Source: Eumeta japonica (lineage: Eukaryota > Arthropoda > Insecta > Lepidoptera > Psychidae). From it: DNA of 64,000 bases. Below, piece after piece: positions 12,280 to 23,300 of the stretch. The first letter of the stretch is position 1, and each line of letters opens with the position of its first letter. The DNA is taken from NCBI GenBank assembly GCA_005406025.1, contig BGZK01001250.1, positions 118,331 through 182,330 on the forward strand, read 5' to 3'. Position numbers and translations under genes: made by a program. The notes under the pieces were generated by a model. It searched no databases and was not told where the DNA came from. It saw only the letters and a program-made list of their open reading frames with translations.

Positions 12280-12450
12280 AGCTCAGAGCGCGAACGTGTA
12301 AACTCACGAAGTACATTCTTAGAGCGTACATCCCTAAACCCGTCCATCCCGTCATTTAAGGCCCGCAAAAAATGTGCGCCCAGAAGTATCGTTACAGCTG
12401 CGGGCTTTCCCGTCTGCGCGCGGTCAACGACCGGACGCGCGGTTTTAAAC
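12280..12450. other. GC-rich island of unknown nature
   Basis: A locally GC-rich stretch in AT-rich surroundings with a small hairpin (CGGTCAACGACCG, about 12420). A 64-codon plus-strand ORF (12262-12456) crosses it without recognisable similarity. It lies between the foldback and the extra arm copy, so may be the interior of one element (12080-13010). Confidence 0.35.
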
Positions 12451-13024
12451 CTTTAGGTATTTTATTGTAGTGTTACGATTACGATAATGACATGTTTAAA
12501 ACAAAATTGTATATGATTGATATTTAAGTGTTTAATTACAATGCCTTTCACTGCTATCGAATATACAAACATGATTTATTGGGGAGTTTTTTAAGAGGTA
12601 ACATTGCTGCTTGCGTGTCCATAAGTGACGTGAAATATGGTTTACACCATAATTTGACTTAGTTTGCCTTCTTTGTTCAGAGGTGTGTAGGATACATGTG
12701 TAAAATCAGAGACTACTATAATAATGCCTTCGGCGACCTTCACATCCAACATCGTGTCATTTGTAAATAAGTGACTAGATAAATTCTTTAAGCATAATAC
12801 ACTGTATAGCGCAAAGCAGAATTCGAGTATATTACGTGCCCAATAGCGGCGCAGGTGTGCCGTCTGGCCGAGTATTTCATAGGGGTGTGTCTATATTTTT
12901 TAAAAGTTTATTTTCAATTATATATTTTTGTTATAGTTACTTTGGAAAAGCTGATCTAAAAAGGAGTAGATTAAAAGTATTTGCGAAAAGATGCATGATC
13001 GATTCCATCCTATATAGCTGAAGG

Positions 13025-13490
13025 TATTAGTAATATATTGTTCTTTTGTCAAGATTTGAACAACATATAATAACACAATACGTGTAGTGAAATAAGAATA
13101 AGTTTCTAATTGAACTCAATTTTGATATTTTTGTACAACTAAATCGGGGCCAATGCCTTATAGTACAAGATATGCGCGGTATGAAGTTTTCTTATAAAGG
13201 GTCTGGGGTTGCTTTAAACAAAAGGTTGAAAAATACTTGCATCGCTCTGACTCTGTCGTAGGCACGACACTTGGTTTTGTGCACTGAAATTGACTTTACA
13301 GCAAATGAATTTTTTTGTTGCATAAAAAATGCCGACTAAAGACGTCCGACGTCTTGCCCTAAACTCATCCAATAGAATGGCTCACACTGTTCTCATGAAC
13401 TCGTAATATATTTTAAGTTTTTTTTCTCTCTAAACCCATGGATCCATTTCAAAATATTAAATATATAGTGAAGATGTTCTCACGTAAAAT
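13025..13490. other. No gene seen
   Basis: AT-rich, no coding signal. Confidence 0.4.
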
Positions 13491-13494
13491 GCTA

Positions 13495-13665
13495 GGATCT
13501 ATATAAATAAAAATGATTTTCTATAATGCCAAGCGCAAAACCGGGGAACGACTGTACCAATTTTTATTAAATATTCTTTGAAATCCGAGAGAAGTTCTTA
13601 TGAAAAGAAAAATTGCCAGAAAATTAAAAGTTTGGGAAAAACTAGAAATGCTTTTTTTTAGGGAT
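13495..13665. repeat. Dispersed repeat fragment (Helitron-associated type)
   Basis: TATATAAATAAAAATGATTT followed by GGGGAACGACTGTACCAATTT is a degenerate form of a very common lepidopteran repeat ('aaaatgaattgctgttcg... cggctggaccgattt'). The minus-strand ORF here (13521-13781) is taken as part of it. Confidence 0.4.
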
Positions 13666-14199
13666 ATTTGTGTGAACTCATGACCATTACCTACTATTTG
13701 AACGATGAATATTTTTACGGAATCAAAAACGACATCTGGATTGAGATTATACCATTTCATATATTTTATCGATTGATACAAAATATGAAGGAATTCAAAT
13801 ATATTAAAATTAATGTTTGTTTCCTATGCATTCCATAACCATTGATTCGATTACGGTGAAACTGATGATATGTGTGTACACGTGCCTGGGAAAGTCAAAA
13901 AAAAACCAAAAACAAGAAACTAGCATTGTCTTAGGTTTCATCCGCACATTTGTACTCTTAAGTTAGTCTACTGAACCGCTTCTAAAAAATCTAAACAATA
14001 GCAACACTATTTCTGAGTAAATAGGGCTGCCAACATTTACTCCTGGTTTCGTTCATTAACACATATTTCTAAGACGATTGTGATCATTCTTTAACTCACA
14101 GAAAGCTGTACTATATCCGATTAATATAGCTTGTGTGTAGAATTTTGAGACTAACATTTGCCCACGGCTATGTTTAAATCAAAATTGTAGCTGATAGTG

Positions 14200-14360
14200 G
14201 AATCGGAATTAAAAGCGAGATGGAGAGCAAAATCAAGAATAGGATCAGGTCCAGAATGAAAAGCGAGAGCAGGAACGAATTAAGAACGAGACTGAGGTCA
14301 AAACAGTGTGTGGAGACGGGATCAGAATCAAAAATGTAACCAGTATCATAAAAGAAAGCG
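14200..14360. repeat. Degenerate short-period repeat (GAATCR-like)
   Basis: Successive variants of (A)GAATC(G)GGA, AAGCGAGA, GGAACGA. Similar tracts occur at 17495-17560 and, inverted, at 56040-56465. Confidence 0.5.
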
Positions 14361-14399
14361 AAAGATGAATTAAAATTGTCATCGATCTATATAAAATAA

Positions 14400-15635
14400 G
14401 AAGAAATTCATTCTATATCCATGATCACAGAGCTGTGGGTATTAACAATTTGGGCAAGTTACCTACAAGAAAAGGTAGAATAACATCTGCCGGAACAGAT
14501 AGTGATTAATATTTATGACGTACTAGAATATATAATTGCATTTACCAGTCGAATTAATATTATACCACTTCAAACCTGAAATGAGTTTAAATACGATGCA
14601 AGAATGAGACTTTTCAATGTTAAAAGATATCGTTGATACCGTATGTTGCTGAAGTCTATTTTCAATTATTGTAACAAAGTGGAAAACGAAGCTATATCAC
14701 ATTGGAATGTCTTAGCCTTTGTAAATATCCCAAATTTCGTAATCATTGGATAAATATCACAAGATCTATACACCTTTGACCTATTTATTCTATTTCATTT
14801 TCTCTGCGTTTCACATAACCACACATGTAAAGTTTGTGTGACAGTGATGAATGAAAATAAGTATATAAAAATTATAATTTAACGACGGTTAATAACACAG
14901 CTCATCATTGTTTTTGTTGTCTTTTATATTTGAACTATTTTAGAAAAATCTAACATCATTGAGCCCAGGAATGAGCAGTTTTAGAAAACTGACGGTACTT
15001 ATTTGTTTTATCGACATTTTTAAATTTAAATCAAAAAAGCGTTACTTGTAGAAGACTTAAAAATGCAACAAGTTATTTTAAATTTAGACAAATTACGAGA
15101 CTAATTTAAAATTATTGTACAATGATATCTTGTTCAGAAATAGTTATTGTATTATCAGCTTACGAAGAAAAATGAAATTAGTAAACGACAACATTAAGTT
15201 TGAAATGTTACATAATTCTTAACTAAGAAAAAAGTCCTTAATTAATTTTATAAAGCATATAATTATGGAAATAACACAACATTCAGAAAACAGCCATTTT
15301 CTTTTTCTCACTCAATACACTACACACTTACATTTGTAGAATATATAACCAGAATCCTAGTTATGGTTATATCTTTTACCGTTTTATGCTGTTGTTGTGT
15401 CAGGATTTTTAATCACCTTATTGCTAAAGCAAGTTCTCACCGTGTTTATGTACTTTGGCACGTTGATATTGTACGCATTATTTAGTCCAGTTCCCCACAT
15501 CATATTAGGTCAAAAATATATTTCCGCCATTATTTTTCTAGATGTACTAATTCCGGGATGACTCATGTTGTTTATATAGTTAAAAAAGTTGGTTTATGGA
15601 ATTTTTTAGGAAGGTATGGTCTAGCATTTTTTCAA
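14400..15635. other. No gene seen
   Basis: AT-rich; nothing recognised on either strand. Confidence 0.4.
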
Positions 15636-15639
15636 GTGA

Positions 15640-16060
15640 GATCACAAATAACAAAAGTTTGACCGGAAGACAAAAACATGTTTTAATTTTACAAAAGAAT
15701 GGGTTCACTGCAACAGGTGTGCGAGCTCCGTGTCATCGCTCTGAGCTGCACTGAGTTCCTCGAAATTGATTGAAATTGATAATGTGCAGTGGGGCACATT
15801 ATCTTGTCGACTCGTGATAGTGGTTCGACCACTGCATTACCTTTTCCGGAAACGGAAACTTTCGGATACGTCGTGGAGTTTCTGAATCTGTGCCAATTTA
15901 TACAAATGTGTAGGTAATGGCTTTGTGGTCAGCATAAATCGTAAGTAGTCGACCTTTTAATTGATTACGAAAATGCTTGATGGTCACGTATACGGCGGTC
16001 GTAGACACTGTACTTTTGCTGAGTGTTGCTCAACTCACTCGAGTATAAACTTAACTCGGA
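15640..16060 (-). mobile_element. Ty3/gypsy retrotransposon RNase H region, decayed
   Basis: The minus strand encodes, across broken frames, the order LSNTQQKYSVYDR, then KRSTTY and HYLHICINWH remnants, then SGKGNAVVEPLSRV, the RNase H core and the GKxNxVADALSR motif of gypsy-type pol. Stops interrupt it. No LTR, integrase or env found nearby. Confidence 0.7.
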
Positions 16061-16061
16061 T

Positions 16062-16102
16062 AACGGATAATAGGTATGGGCCCATGCCTAGACCTATTAT
16101 CC
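16062..16102. repeat. Hairpin at gypsy fragment edge
   Basis: CGGATAATAGGT and ACCTATTATCCG pair perfectly around a core that itself contains the palindrome ATGGGCCCAT. Confidence 0.7.
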
Positions 16103-16734
16103 GAATTTTCAGATAAACTCCCATGAATTTATGCGCTGCCGCGACGTCATATATTGTAATTCAAGCCAAACACACGACGAAAGTTCACACGAAAATTAAT
16201 ATTGTGTAACAAACTTGAAACAAGCGTCATTTAAGAAAATATACATATATTATATTATATTTACAATAAATTAAATAGGAAATCACAACACTTAGGCTTC
16301 AATGATTAAATTCTCATTTATTGAACAAATATTGTAAAGGAAATTATTTTTTCGATACCTCGCAAAACAATATAAATTTTGATGAAATAATGATAAACTT
16401 GACTGATAGAATAGAATAGAAATCGATTAATACATTAATGTGCACATGAAAATAGGATATTAATTAGATAGCAAGAGAAAAGTAAGACAAAATAAATTAT
16501 TTACGGTAACTCCAGTTAGTTGTGATGTAAGCGTGTACGTGACCCACGGGGCAGTGATGTCCATGGTGCTATATAGATTCCAGTAGTCCGTATTTGGCAT
16601 CGTTTATTATTCGCAATCGATTCGTTGTACTGAGCCTAATATGAACAAAATTTAAATCGTCTCTAACTAAAGAAAATAATTATCTTCGTATATTTTTTTG
16701 CATATTTTTGTCAAAATTATACGATCGAGCGAAT

Positions 16735-16905
16735 CGAAGGAACAATTAACTACTTTATTTTTCATGTTTAGTCACATATTGGAATGAAAATTGTCTATTG
16801 CAAGAAAATGTTTAACAACATTAGTTGATTTACAATTGAGCTTTGACCATATAACGAGGGACAGAATTCTGGCAAAGAATTGGTTTTTACCAACATTATA
16901 TTAGT
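16735..16905. repeat. Unassigned dispersed repeat, copy 1
   Basis: Shares with 30363-30525 the order: TTTATTTTTCATGTTT / TTTATTTAACATGTTTT, GTCACA-ATTGGA, AAAATGTTTAACAACATTA, TTACA(A/C)TTGAGCTTTGACCATA. No coding content. Confidence 0.55.
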
Positions 16906-17837
16906 GGATAATGAAAATACAAAAGCGATTGTCATTTGTAAAAAGACGTATATTTATTGTGAAGCTCTCATTTCCTATTTCAATTATTTACTTATAATTT
17001 ACATAAATTTGAAAACTTTTAAAACCAATCTTGTTCGTGCCTAGTGATGGATTGTATGGTCCAGCATAATCGATATGCTGAATCTGTATGCTTCTGCTAC
17101 TTCCTATGGGACTATTATGTCAAACTTAGTTAAAAATGGAAATAGTCCGTTTCACTAGTTTTTTGGAAAAGGTGATACTTTTATTTTTGGTCAAGGTTTT
17201 AAAAACAGCGTACAAGCTATCGAAGATTGTGGCTATGAAGGTCATATATCTCTCACTGAGGCAAGGGATTCTTATCAATTAAGAACAAATTAAGGAAATA
17301 AATCACGTTTAGTTATTGTTTGGTGATTGAACCAATAAATGGGCGTATTAGACTATTTCAAACTACTATGTGAAAAACACTTTCCCAGAAACCTAACACG
17401 TATTTTTATATATTTTAAGATAGCCGCTGGTTTGGTAAAAGGATTTCATCCAATGTTCACCGACAACAATCATACTGCTGAGTCGAAATGAATTAGCATC
17501 GAAAACAGGACCAGAACCGTAATCGACAATGAAATTGAGTCCGAGATCTTGATTGAGAACGCAATCGGTCAATATACCGAATAAAGAAATTGATTCTTCG
17601 TTTGATCACGTGGGCAGAAACGCGAACAAAAGCTACTATGTGTGCGGCTATGTACACATACAGAGATATCGACTGCGGAGAGATCGAAGACAAACGTGAT
17701 GTTTCGATGAATTCTGGTTGTGAAATGGAAGAAAAAATTGGAAAATCCCAGCGTCTGTTGACAAGCCATCGAGGTTGTTCCTTCAGTACTAAAGCAATGG
17801 TACACAGTGAAGCATATTCCAACATTCTGCTTATCAT

Positions 17838-18190
17838 AGGTGCTCTCGGGGCATGGCAGTTCTGGGGAATGCCTGTATTAAATTGCTAAAAGGGCACCAA
17901 CGCCGGGTGGCACTACTGGGATGGATCTCTCGATAACAACATATACTACACATTAGAGTCGTGCCCTGTCTGGGAAAAACAGTCTATAGCCTCTAATGAC
18001 GACCGTAGTAAGAGTTGGGACTTCTCGTTGCTGGTAATCGTATTAAAAATATTCGGCGGTGACCAGTCGTAGGAAGCAATACGAACTTTCGGAAAAATTT
18101 CAGAATATGAGCTTGAGTATAGTTTTCTGCTAGATGTACGCTGTCAGTGTACCCGACGCAGAAGAACTGCGTATGTGCGTCTTTAGCTCC
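17838..18190 (+). mobile_element. R1-clade LINE, C-terminal fragment
   Basis: Plus strand, several frames: LSGHGSSGECLY, then a cysteine-rich stretch with TLESCPVWEKQ and a terminal basic run CTRRRRTAYVRL, the order seen at the C-terminus of R1-like ORF2 (after the reverse transcriptase). Several stops. Sequence to about 18480 is likely its 3' UTR. 17495-17560 just upstream is the GAATCR-like repeat. Confidence 0.65.
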
Positions 18191-18489
18191 ATTAATACAG
18201 GCCCGAGGCGGTAGCTTGTGAAGGTCCTCTACAACTTGTCAACCCCGTAATGGCGCGCGATTTCTTTTGCTGTTAAGGTGGTATACGACCTTTATAAGGC
18301 CGTAAAGAGGCTCTTTGTCGCAAAGTAAGCCATCTCCTTAGAACAGAGAATGAACGTGCGAGCGTACTCAAGGTCTTAGCACAAAGCAACGAAAAGGGCA
18401 CCAAAGTCGATAAGATCCCGATATAACGTTCCCTTTTATTAAGGAGTCGTACAAAGGGCATGAGAGCGAAACCACTTCAATGACTAAAA

Positions 18490-19185
18490 TTACTTTTAGA
18501 TGTATTTAGCAAAAAAAAATAATTTATACGATTAACCAAGAAAATTACATGCATTCGATAAGGATATCGCAAACAACATATTGAGGTCATTTCATTGGAT
18601 GGACAGTACACCAATTGAAATTATATTGTCGTAATCAATCGATGTATATGAATTTGCGGAAAGACGTTTACAACAGTAGGTCATCATAACTCGAACATCA
18701 TAACGAATCAAGAAAGTTTCATGAGATTTAGTGAAAAACGATATAAATTCCATAATAAGTCCATTACTAGGATCGGTTTTAAAATCACATCCATTTAATA
18801 TAAAGTATATTGCTATCATGGAAACATCATATCATGGATACCACATACTCTTATATGAGCAAAAAAAATACAAATAAATAAGTGAGCAATAGTTTATATT
18901 GCAAGATAGCCCCAAAACTTCATTTTCTTTTCTCTCAAATTGTCGCTCGTATTTTAGTATTTGAAAGCTTATCGACCTCAACAGCATTAGTATTTCTCAA
19001 CTTTGAGAGACATTACAAAATAAAGAAAATAATTATTTTAAAAATATATCATTAAAAAAGTATTTTTTTAAATTTGAACGAAGCTTACGACATTCAATCC
19101 AATTTTTTAAACACAAAAAGTGTTTAGTGGTCAATAATCTTTTGGAAAAATTTAAATGTTATTCTGGACTAATATATGAAGTTTA
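18490..19185. other. No gene seen
   Basis: AT-rich, nothing recognised. Confidence 0.4.
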
Positions 19186-19189
19186 ATAA

Positions 19190-19520
19190 AAAACCGGCCA
19201 AGTGCAAGTCGGGCGAGTGAGTTTTTTGTCAGACCTTAGATCTGATGATAAATCTACAAGATATTGATAGAACTTCTCAAATATTAAATCAAAACGTATG
19301 ATAATTTGGGTATTTTCTAGAGTAACTTCATCATCATAATTTGATGAAATAGAATTGATGATGTAAAGCACAATTAACACTTAGAACTTCTCGATAATAA
19401 TTTTTTCACAGATTGTGGTAAGATTTCATAGAGATTGTGAAAGAACTTATGCTCATCAAAATGCATGTTATGAAGTGAAACTGATGATGTAAAACAAACT
19501 AAATTCGAATGTAATCCATG
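19190..19520. repeat. Dispersed repeat end (ACCGGCCAAGTGCAAGTCGG)
   Basis: Begins with the hallmark ACCGGCCAAGTGCAAGTCGG of the arthropod repeat also seen, in the other orientation, at 9850-10222; then a degenerate interior with repeated GATGATG tracts. Confidence 0.5.
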
Positions 19521-19524
19521 GAAA

Positions 19525-20195
19525 ATCAATAAAATTTAGTATCTACTATTACCAGATGTACAGTACTTATTTTCTATAATTAGTTGTACTTATTTAAACT
19601 AAATCAAGGCAAATATGTATTAGAAAAATACTGTAAGGAAATCGATGAACACATAAGTTACATAAACAAACTCATCACCTATATCTCTAAATATATGAAT
19701 ACAAAGCGGGAAATATCAAGTGAAAAGGATATTAAATTATGAAAATTGAGACACAAGCGCGTCTGACACAATTTTAGCGGGAACCAACTCCAAAAACAAA
19801 TAAATATTTTAAAAGGTTTTAGAAGACCGATTCATTTTTTTAAGTGGTATTATTGATTCTTAATGCGATAGAAGTAGTTAATAAGTACAGTAAAATGGCT
19901 AGAGCAATCAAAAAATTTTGCCGAAGTCACATGTAATGACAATATTTACTGCCCCACATGATTATATTTTTCGCGAATTTATGTATTAAAGTTATTCTAT
20001 ATTGTTAAACGTTCGTTGATTATAAATAGATACGGTATCAAAATGTCAATTTTAGGTTAATAAAGAAATGTATATCACCTAAATTATACTACTGATTGTA
20101 TTATTTTTTTCTTACCGCCATTGCCTTAAATTGAATTCGGTTCCCTGTCAAGGCTAAACACGAAAACTCAAAGTGAATGTTAATAATTCATTGTG
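19525..20195. other. Distal GR-A upstream region
   Basis: AT-rich, no coding signal or recognised repeat. Confidence 0.4.
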
Positions 20196-20199
20196 TCAT

Positions 20200-20313
20200 G
20201 AACGACAATACGCACTTTGAAGATTATCAATTATGTTAATTGGTTTTTCATTCGATCAGATGGACTAGTTAATCCATTGCAGTAGAATAACGATAACCAT
20301 TTGTAAAAGCTTA
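20200..20313 (+). promoter_or_regulatory. Shared GR upstream block, GR-A copy
   Basis: Starts 167 bp before the GR-A ATG. Aligned by eye with the same region of GR-B and GR-C it keeps ACGACA near the left end, TTATCAATTA, a TTAAT-TGGTTT stretch, GATCAGA, GTTAATCC (20268-20275), ATTGCAGTAGAATAA and then CATTTGTAAAAGCTTA (20298-20313). The last 16 bases occur unchanged upstream of GR-C. TAATCC is the type of core bound by K50 homeodomain proteins (Otd/Pitx class); that link is inference. A transcription start is not located. Confidence 0.55.
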
Positions 20314-20366
20314 GTAATAAAAATTATTCGCATCTAATTTATAACTCAATAATATTCACATAGATA

Positions 20367-23300
20367 ATGTTTTTAATTCAGAAATTGCACCAAACTTCTA
20401 AAATATTTATTTTCAGTAGAAAATCATTGAAAAAGAATGGAAATATTAATTTTTTGGTGCCTTTGACATACTTATTTAGAACTGGATTCATGGCGTACTT
20501 GCTACTCATGCCGTTTTTAGGTGTAGCGTACGTAAAAGACATGAAAATACTAGCGTCTTCTTCTTTCACTTGGTTCGTCCATATCCTACAAAGTGTCCAA
20601 ATAGTAACTATTATCATTTCCCAACAAGTTAAAAAAGACAAATACCAAGTTTTATTAAACGGACTGACCAAGATCGATGTAGATATCCACCGTGATAGAA
20701 GTCCGTATAAAATGAGGATTTATGAGGTTTGTTTAGTGATTTGGTTTGTTATAGTGACTCTGCTTTTTACAATGTCCACTACAATTACCATCCGCTTTCG
20801 ATTCGACGTCACCGGAGTGCTCCACGGACTGTGGTGGTGCACGACCATATCCATCACACATTTTTACATGGTCAGCGCCTCGACAATGTCGTACAACATA
20901 TCCGAGACGATGATAAAACTAAGTTTGTCGGTCCAAAAAATGCTTCCTAAAACGAATCATGAAAATATTTTTTTGGAAGAAAATTACAACGAACTGTTAT
21001 GTGGGAGTTTAAAACGTATAGAAGACGCTTACGACGGTCTATGCAACTGCTGCTCTGCACTCAATGACGTTTTCGGGTTTTCGGTGAGTTAGGAATCGTA
21101 TGTTTTAACACCTCTTAAATTGTAAACACATCACAATTTACAAATAACACAAATGCAATCACTTAAACTTTCAATCGAGTTGTATACTGATGAAGAGAGA
21201 AAATTTAATGGAGTTCTGGAATCTTACTTTTTTGAAGGTTATATGAGGGCCAAACGAGAATACGAATCATTGGAAAGTAGATGACTACCGTCGCCCATTG
21301 ACATCCGCAACCCTAGGGAGTCCATTGCCAGCCATTGAAAAAGGAGTACGCTCTTTTTTATAAAAAAAAAAATATGTAAAACGGTTGACCCTGCAGGCCA
21401 TCCCTAAAACTACGATGTTTGTCGATGTGTCTTTGAGCTCTTTTAATTATAAATATTTTCTATGAGTTTTGAGCTTAAAGATTTGAAAAACCGTTGACCT
21501 TGCAGGCCTTGACGGAAACATTTTACTGTTTCTGAGATCGTAGCGTTCAAAAATAAAGTAGCAATAAATTATTGATGTTGAAGATTTGAGCTGTTTAAGA
21601 AATGGCTTAAAAGATCGTTTTAATGTTTTTTTATCTTCTTTGGGCTCAAAAATGTAATTCTAACACATTTTGAGCTCTTCCAATTCAAAAATATATATAC
21701 AAAACGCTTTTCGTTTAATTTTTAACTAATGTTGTCTTATAAACGGGTTGTTGAATTTTGATCTGTTTTACACCATCTAAAGCACTGTTATAAACTGAAA
21801 AAGAAGACTTAACAGCAAACATAAAGTATTCAAGCATTTCCCATGTAATTTGAAAACAACTTTTTTTTTGGTTTCTTCGTTAACAATATCTCTCGAATGA
21901 ACCATTCGATTTTGGTGCAGTTTACAACGATTGACGTTATTTATTAATTAGAATAACTGGATAGCTTGTTGAATTTATCGGTAGAGTAGTTTACAAAATA
22001 TTGTGAAATATACTTTTTAAAAAAATTTTCTTCAACTGTATCTCTTGTACAAACCAATCGATTTGTACGCAATTTGTGGCAGTCGCTGTTTGGAGAAAAG
22101 AGTTGATTAGGTTTTGATATTAATAGGTAGAGTAACATAAAACATATTCAGAAATATAATAATAATTTTATTTTTATGATTTCTCAAAATTTACTGGGCG
22201 AAACTTTTTGTTGAACGGACTCCTTCCGAACGTCGTAAACTGTGTTTAAAAGTTTAAAAGTTTTGAGAAGTTTGTATGCACTGTGCGCTGCATATAAACT
22301 TATCGTACACTGGCGCCCATCTGCACCAGTGCACGCACACATACGCACATATTCACGCTCAAACGCAAGAACACACGCTCACGCAGTCACACACATAGAG
22401 AGAAAGAAACACACAGAGAGACAGATACATATCGACAACATGTTTTTAAATTTTCATAGCAAAAATTTAAAAATGGAAGTTTTATAAATTAAATAAGTAC
22501 TTGATAAAAGTTTGTATCTCTGAGTGACGATAAATAGATTCTTAATCCATGTAGTGAAAATTCGATCTGTCACATTTTGCAAAAATAGGGCATATAAATG
22601 CAGCATAGACTATAACGATTAGTATCGCACAATTATTTAAAATGTCTGCCTGTTGACAAAGCATATCTGTTATCTTGCCGTGTTTATGACTGTACTAGTC
22701 TTAAAATCAGCTAAAGGTGTTACCATTAAATTTTAAAAATATTAATTTCCGTTTATGGAGGAAAGCTATCTATTTTAAATTGCACTGTAAATGTGACAGA
22801 GCAATTTTAACGAAGCAATGTAAACTGAGCATTAACGGTATTAATAAGTCGAATCAGAGAAGTTTATTTTTAGCACAACATCGTGAAAAACGCTGTCTAA
22901 ACATTTAGAGGTACAAATGCGTGTAGAAAAATAATTATCCATATTGAATAAATTAATATCAAGTACATATACATTGTTAGCAAATGTATAACCTTTTTAA
23001 TTATGTTGCTTATGTTATAATCTAAATTATTTACTGAAATAAAACAAAATTTGCAGTGATAAATAAAATAATTTAATATATTCCTATCAAATTTTCATTC
23101 CGATTTTTTTCCTATAATACACTTTAGTGGTAAGCTAAATACGTTTCATGTGATTTCAGGTTTTAATCATAATATCAGCAGCATTTCTATACAATTTGGC
23201 TGTCGTCTACATGATATCGCGTTATTTAATTTTTTCTGTAAGTAAGACATTTTTTTTATAAATTACATAGGAATCAACAAATACATGTGCATCCAAACTT

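Noticed and set aside
17493..17889. Overlapping ORFs of 114, 78 and 99 codons
   Set aside because: Lie in the short-period repeat and beside the R1-like fragment; no protein similarity in any frame.
20378..20950. Minus 97-codon ORF and plus 73-codon ORF
   Set aside because: Shadow frames of GR-A exon 1.
22242..22487. 81-codon ORF rich in His, Arg and Thr
   Set aside because: Encoded by a CA/GA microsatellite.
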